The translations under genes were made by a program, and so were the position numbers. Below, piece by piece: positions 61,307 through 64,000 of a DNA stretch of 64,000 nucleotides. The notes under the pieces were generated by a model that was given only the letters and a program-made list of their open reading frames with translations, did not search any database and had not been told where the DNA came from. Location of the stretch: NCBI RefSeq assembly GCF_000739615.1, contig NZ_BATP01000022.1:330782-394781 (forward strand), read 5' to 3'. This DNA comes from Haloferula sp. BvORR071 (GTDB lineage: Bacteria > Verrucomicrobiota > Verrucomicrobiia > Verrucomicrobiales > Akkermansiaceae). How positions within the stretch are numbered: the stretch's first letter is position 1; each line of letters begins with the position of its first letter.

Positions 61307-61377
61307 GAATAAGGGAGGGAAACTACGTAAGAGTTTACATCCCGCTTCTCCTAGGGACAGCCTTTTTCTCCGGCCCG

Positions 61378-61995
61378 CTACTTCAAGCGGCTGGCTAGCA
61401 GCCAGAGGATCGCAGGCACGCCGATGCTGAAGCCGAAGGCCCATGCCGGAGCATCCCGGCCAACCGAGCCGATCCAAGCATAGAGGAAGCCGACCGGGAG
61501 GCTGCCGCAAGTCATGGAAGCCAAGAAGCGACCGAAGGGCATGCGCACAAGGCCGGCGGTGCAGGAAAGCGCTTCCGGAAGAATCGGCACGGCACGGGAG
61601 AGGGCGATCATCCAGCCGCCGCCCTTGGTGAAGAGCTTCTGGCCCTTTTCGAAGTCACCATCGCCCAGAAGTTTCCGCGCACCCTTCTCGCCGATCAGGC
61701 GGCCGACGCCGTAGCCGAAGAGGCCGGCAAGAATGGATCCCGCGGAGGCGATCAGGCCGCCCCAAGCGGTGCCATAGACCCAGCCCAAGGCGGACATGAC
61801 GACGGTGCCAGGCACAGGAAGCACAAGGTCCGCCGCCAGCAGGCCGATGCCCGCAGCCCAAGCCCACGGGCCAGCGCCCTCGATCCATGCCACCGCACCG
61901 GCGAGAGTGAAGCGCTGCTCCCAAGCTCCGCCCCAGATCAGCCAGACGGCGATGACCAAGGCAGCGAGAGCGATGAACCAGAACAGCAATCTCAT
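61378..61995 (-). CDS. VTT/DedA-type membrane protein
   Basis: A 205-residue polytopic protein of the VTT (DedA/TVP38) superfamily, implicated in lipid scrambling or half-transport. The motif region 'FGYGVGRLIGEKGARKLLG' (about 93-111) and 'ALSRAVPILPEALSCTAGLVRMPFGRFL' (about 131-158) with the membrane Arg/Pro/Glu residues is typical. Five or six membrane segments. It ends 15 bases from the transporter gene upstream, so both may be one unit. Confidence 0.9.
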   Translation of the reverse strand: MRLLFWFIALAALVIAVWLIWGGAWEQRFTLAGAVAWIEGAGPWAWAAGIGLLAADLVLPVPGTVVMSALGWVYGTAWGGLIASAGSILAGLFGYGVGRLIGEKGARKLLGDGDFEKGQKLFTKGGGWMIALSRAVPILPEALSCTAGLVRMPFGRFLASMTCGSLPVGFLYAWIGSVGRDAPAWAFGFSIGVPAILWLLASRLK

Positions 61996-62010
61996 GTCCC
62001 GGTCATGCTG

Positions 62011-63426
62011 CTAGAAGACCCACCACGCCAGCAAGGTCACGGCCACGAGGCAGAAGAAATCGAGCAGCGCGCCAGCCTTCATCATCTGGCGCTGGGGGAT
62101 CTTGCCGGTGGCGAAGACGATCGCATTCGGCGGGGTGGCGACTGGCAGCATGAAGCCGCAGGAGGAGGCGATCGCGATCGGGATCACCAGCTTCGCCGGG
62201 GCGACGCCGAGCTCCTTGCCTATGGAGTAGAAGATCGGCACCATGAGGATGGCGGTGGCGGTATTGCTGGAGAACTCACCCAGCAGGATTACGAAAGCCA
62301 ATGAGGTGCCGATAACCAGGATCAAGGGCCAGTCGTGTACCAGCGCCACGATCTGCCGCGCGAGGAAGGTGCTGGTACCGGTCTTGTCCAGAATCGCACT
62401 GAGTGCCAAGCCGCCGCCGAAGAGCAGCAGGACACCCCACTCCGTGCCCCTTTCGATATCGCGCCAGCCGGCGGCCTTGGAGATCACCAGCGCGACAACC
62501 GCGAGCAAGGCGACCAGGGTATCGGTATCCGCGGCGATGCCAAAGTGCTTGCCGATGATCTCGCCGAAGATCCACAGCAGGCCCGCCATGCCGAAGATCA
62601 CCAGGGTCGCGATGCGGCGGCCGTGCCACTCGAAGGCGATGGCCTCGGGACGCGGAAAGGTGGCTGGCACGGGACGGCAGGTCAGGCGGAGTGCAAGGAC
62701 CATCAACGGCAGGAGAACAAGCATCGAAGGGATGCCGAAGCGCAGCCACTCCTGGAAGCCGATGTTCAGCTGATCCGCGGCGATGCCATTCGGCGGTGTG
62801 CCGACCACCGTGCCGAGGCCACCGACGCTGGAGGCGTAGGCGGTGCCGAGAAGAAGGAACATCGAATTACAATCGGTGGCCTCGCCGGGTGGCAGCTGGC
62901 GGAGGATGCCCAATACCAACGGGATCATCAGCGCGGTGGTGGCGGTATTGCTCATCCACATCGAGAGGAAGGCGGTGGCGCAGAAGACCAACCAGGAGAC
63001 GCGCATGAAGCGACCCCGGCCAGCGACCATGATCCAATTCGCGATCCAGCGATCGAGGCCCTGCACGGTCATGGCGGAGGCCAAGGCGAAGCCGCCGAAG
63101 AAAAGGTAGATGAGCGGATGACTGAAGTTCGAGAGCGCCGACTTCATGTCCATCGCGCCGGTGAGGGTCGCAAGGATCGGCACCAGCAGCGCGGAAGCGG
63201 CGAGGGGGAGAACCTCCATCATCCACAGCACGCCGATGCAAAGGAAGATCCCGAGACCAAGACGGATCTTGTCCGGATTGAGTCCAGTCGCAGCCGCCTG
63301 CGAGACATCGATCGGCAACAAGCGAGACAGCGGGATCAAGGCAAGGCAGCCCGCCAGCATCGCGAGCTGCCGCCAGGAAAAGGACTGGGAAGCGGTGGAG
63401 TCATGCTGGGGAGGTGGCTCTTCCAT
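62011..63426 (-). CDS. DASS-family (SLC13) sodium:dicarboxylate/sulfate symporter
   Basis: A 471-residue transporter with the two Ser-Asn-Thr signatures of the DASS family: 'WMSNTATTALMIPLVLG' (about 157-173) and 'FSSNTATAILMVPIFYS' (about 382-398), plus 'VGTPPNGIAAD' and 'VATPPNAIVFATGKI'. It moves C4-dicarboxylates, citrate or sulfate with sodium. The start ATG 63426 precedes the ncRNA array in divergent orientation. Confidence 0.94.
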   Translation of the reverse strand: MEEPPPQHDSTASQSFSWRQLAMLAGCLALIPLSRLLPIDVSQAAATGLNPDKIRLGLGIFLCIGVLWMMEVLPLAASALLVPILATLTGAMDMKSALSNFSHPLIYLFFGGFALASAMTVQGLDRWIANWIMVAGRGRFMRVSWLVFCATAFLSMWMSNTATTALMIPLVLGILRQLPPGEATDCNSMFLLLGTAYASSVGGLGTVVGTPPNGIAADQLNIGFQEWLRFGIPSMLVLLPLMVLALRLTCRPVPATFPRPEAIAFEWHGRRIATLVIFGMAGLLWIFGEIIGKHFGIAADTDTLVALLAVVALVISKAAGWRDIERGTEWGVLLLFGGGLALSAILDKTGTSTFLARQIVALVHDWPLILVIGTSLAFVILLGEFSSNTATAILMVPIFYSIGKELGVAPAKLVIPIAIASSCGFMLPVATPPNAIVFATGKIPQRQMMKAGALLDFFCLVAVTLLAWWVF

Positions 63427-63525
63427 GATTCTTCGGATGGCATTCGGTCGGCAACAGCAAGCGTCCTAACACGAGACGGATTTCCCCGCGCCGCGAGGGA
63501 TGAATTCCCACGTTCGTGGGAGCAT

Positions 63526-63700
63526 GCGCTTAACAGTCCTTAACACGACAAGCGCGCATTTCCCTGCTTTTGTCATCGCATACCCAAGAGCGCAGGCAGC
63601 GATGCCCGCACACCACGGGAAACCAGATTTCCAGGAGAAGTAATTCCCGGGGTGCAGGTGTGGCTCGCCACACGGAGGAGCTGCACTCCGGGTTTCTTTT
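63526..63700 (+). ncRNA. Candidate structured small RNA, unit 1 of a tandem array
   Basis: Predicted helices in order. P0: GCGCTT 63526-63531 with AAGCGC 63550-63555 around an 18-base loop that is the same in all copies. Pa: GGCA-GCGA-TGCC (63595-63606), a GNRA tetraloop. Pb: GGAAA-CCAGA-TTTCC (63618-63632). Terminator: CCCGGGGTGCAG (63646-63657) with CTGCACTCCGGG (63681-63692), containing an inner GTGTGG-CTCG-CCACAC hairpin and an unpaired GGAGGAG, then TTTCTTTT. The U-tract shows transcription on this strand. Unit 2 supports Pa, Pb and P0 by paired base changes. Confidence 0.72.
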
Positions 63701-63762
63701 GTACGGATTGCGACCAGCACGGCGCGGCGGATTACGCATTTCCACGCAGGCCGGAGAGGTTC

Positions 63763-63936
63763 CCGCTTAACAGTCCTTAACACGACAAGCGGCCGAATCC
63801 GTGCTTTAGTATCACCAGTTCCGAGAGCGCGGGCCGCAAGGCCAGCACACGAGGAAGCCAGTTTTCCAGGAGAAGTTAATTCCCGGGGTGCAGGTGTGGT
63901 TCGCCACACGGAGGAGCTGCACTCCGGGTTTTTCTT
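63763..63936 (+). ncRNA. Candidate structured small RNA, unit 2 of a tandem array
   Basis: Same layout, almost the same length. P0: CCGCTT 63763-63768 with AAGCGG 63787-63792. Pa: GGCC-GCAA-GGCC (63832-63843). Pb: GGAAG-CCAGT-TTTCC (63853-63867). Terminator: CCCGGGGTGCAG (63882-63893) with CTGCACTCCGGG (63917-63928), inner GTGTGG-TTCG-CCACAC, then TTTTTCTT. Compared with unit 1, the outer P0 pair flips (G-C to C-G), Pa changes A-T to C-G and keeps a GNRA loop, Pb changes A-T to G-T. No protein-coding frame in either unit looks real. Confidence 0.72.
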
Positions 63937-63967
63937 GTACGCGATCGCGGCATCTAACAGGTCAATT

Positions 63968-64000
63968 CCGCTTAACAGTCCTTAACACGACAAGCAGCCG
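63968..64000 (+). ncRNA. Start of unit 3 of the tandem small-RNA array, cut by the window edge
   Basis: The 18-base P0 loop and the CTTAACA direct repeat recur exactly; the P0 stem is CCGCTT with AAGCAG, so only four or five of six pairs form. The rest of the unit lies outside the window. Confidence 0.6.

Noticed and set aside
63466..63909. 147-codon frame on the minus strand with the internal repeat LVVLRTVKR
   Set aside because: The repeat only mirrors the tandem RNA units; the frame crosses both terminators and has no protein-like features.
63526..64000. Integron cassette array (attC) at the right edge
   Set aside because: GCTTAAC fits the RYYYAAC part of attC, but no matching GTTRRRY end and no cassette genes lie between copies; each unit has a terminator instead.
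63526..64000. CRISPR array
   Set aside because: Units of ~173 bases with spacings of 205 and 237 and variable stems do not fit short direct repeats with ~30-base spacers; no cas genes.

Overview
The window is a GC-rich bacterial chromosome segment that looks like a member of the phylum Verrucomicrobiota, probably close to Luteolibacter/Haloferula. The call rests on gene style, not on a marker gene. Secreted multidomain proteins carry 'DxDGDGxxxxxEYAF.LNP'-type C-termini. There is a verrucomicrobial-style type II secretion/pilus operon, 'DPEAALKWA' repeat proteins, a DUF4407 protein, EboE/EboC-like genes, and many short palindromic intergenic repeats. No rRNA, tRNA, transposase or CRISPR array was seen.

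Layout. (1) 1-7906: one-way operon for a secretin-based export/pilus machine (secretin, unknown soluble protein, GspE/PilB ATPase, GspF/PilC platform, membrane proteins, prepilin-like protein, four unknown envelope proteins), mostly joined by 4-bp overlaps. (2) 7998-12967: alpha/beta hydrolase, a UPF0175/PIN-type toxin-antitoxin pair, an RpiB-GlyA fusion, an amidase and a YwlE-like phosphatase. (3) 13004-25382: large secreted redox and adhesion-like proteins and a three-gene molybdenum-hydroxylase operon (2Fe-2S subunit, Moco subunit with Tat signal, di-haem cytochrome c). (4) 25401-37110: RecQ, a repeat protein, a small envelope gene pair, dGTPase and two coupled secreted beta-propeller-like proteins. 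(5) 37244-47456: DUF4407, VOC protein, GH43, methyltransferase, EboE-EboC, DUF808, TerC. (6) 47528-54370: SufE and SufS, a ParE-type toxin-antitoxin pair, a bacterial lysyl oxidase, a rhomboid-like protein, a DHA2 transporter. (7) 54418-58894: MarR-controlled operon of beta-carbonic anhydrase, membrane protein, EmrA-like and EmrB-like proteins, with two identical 20-bp palindromes. (8) 58973-63426: FG-GAP repeat protein, VTT/DedA protein, DASS transporter.

The most unusual signal is at the right edge (63526-64000). Two complete copies and the start of a third copy of a ~173-nt structured unit lie in tandem. Each complete copy ends in a strong terminator, and the copies differ by compensatory base changes in predicted helices. 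This looks like an array of small non-coding RNAs of a family I do not recognise. Other points of interest are the RpiB-GlyA fusion beside a YwlE-like phosphatase (gene order recalls Bacillus ywlE-rpiB-glyA), the lysyl oxidase with both expected cofactor residues, and the paired MarR operators.
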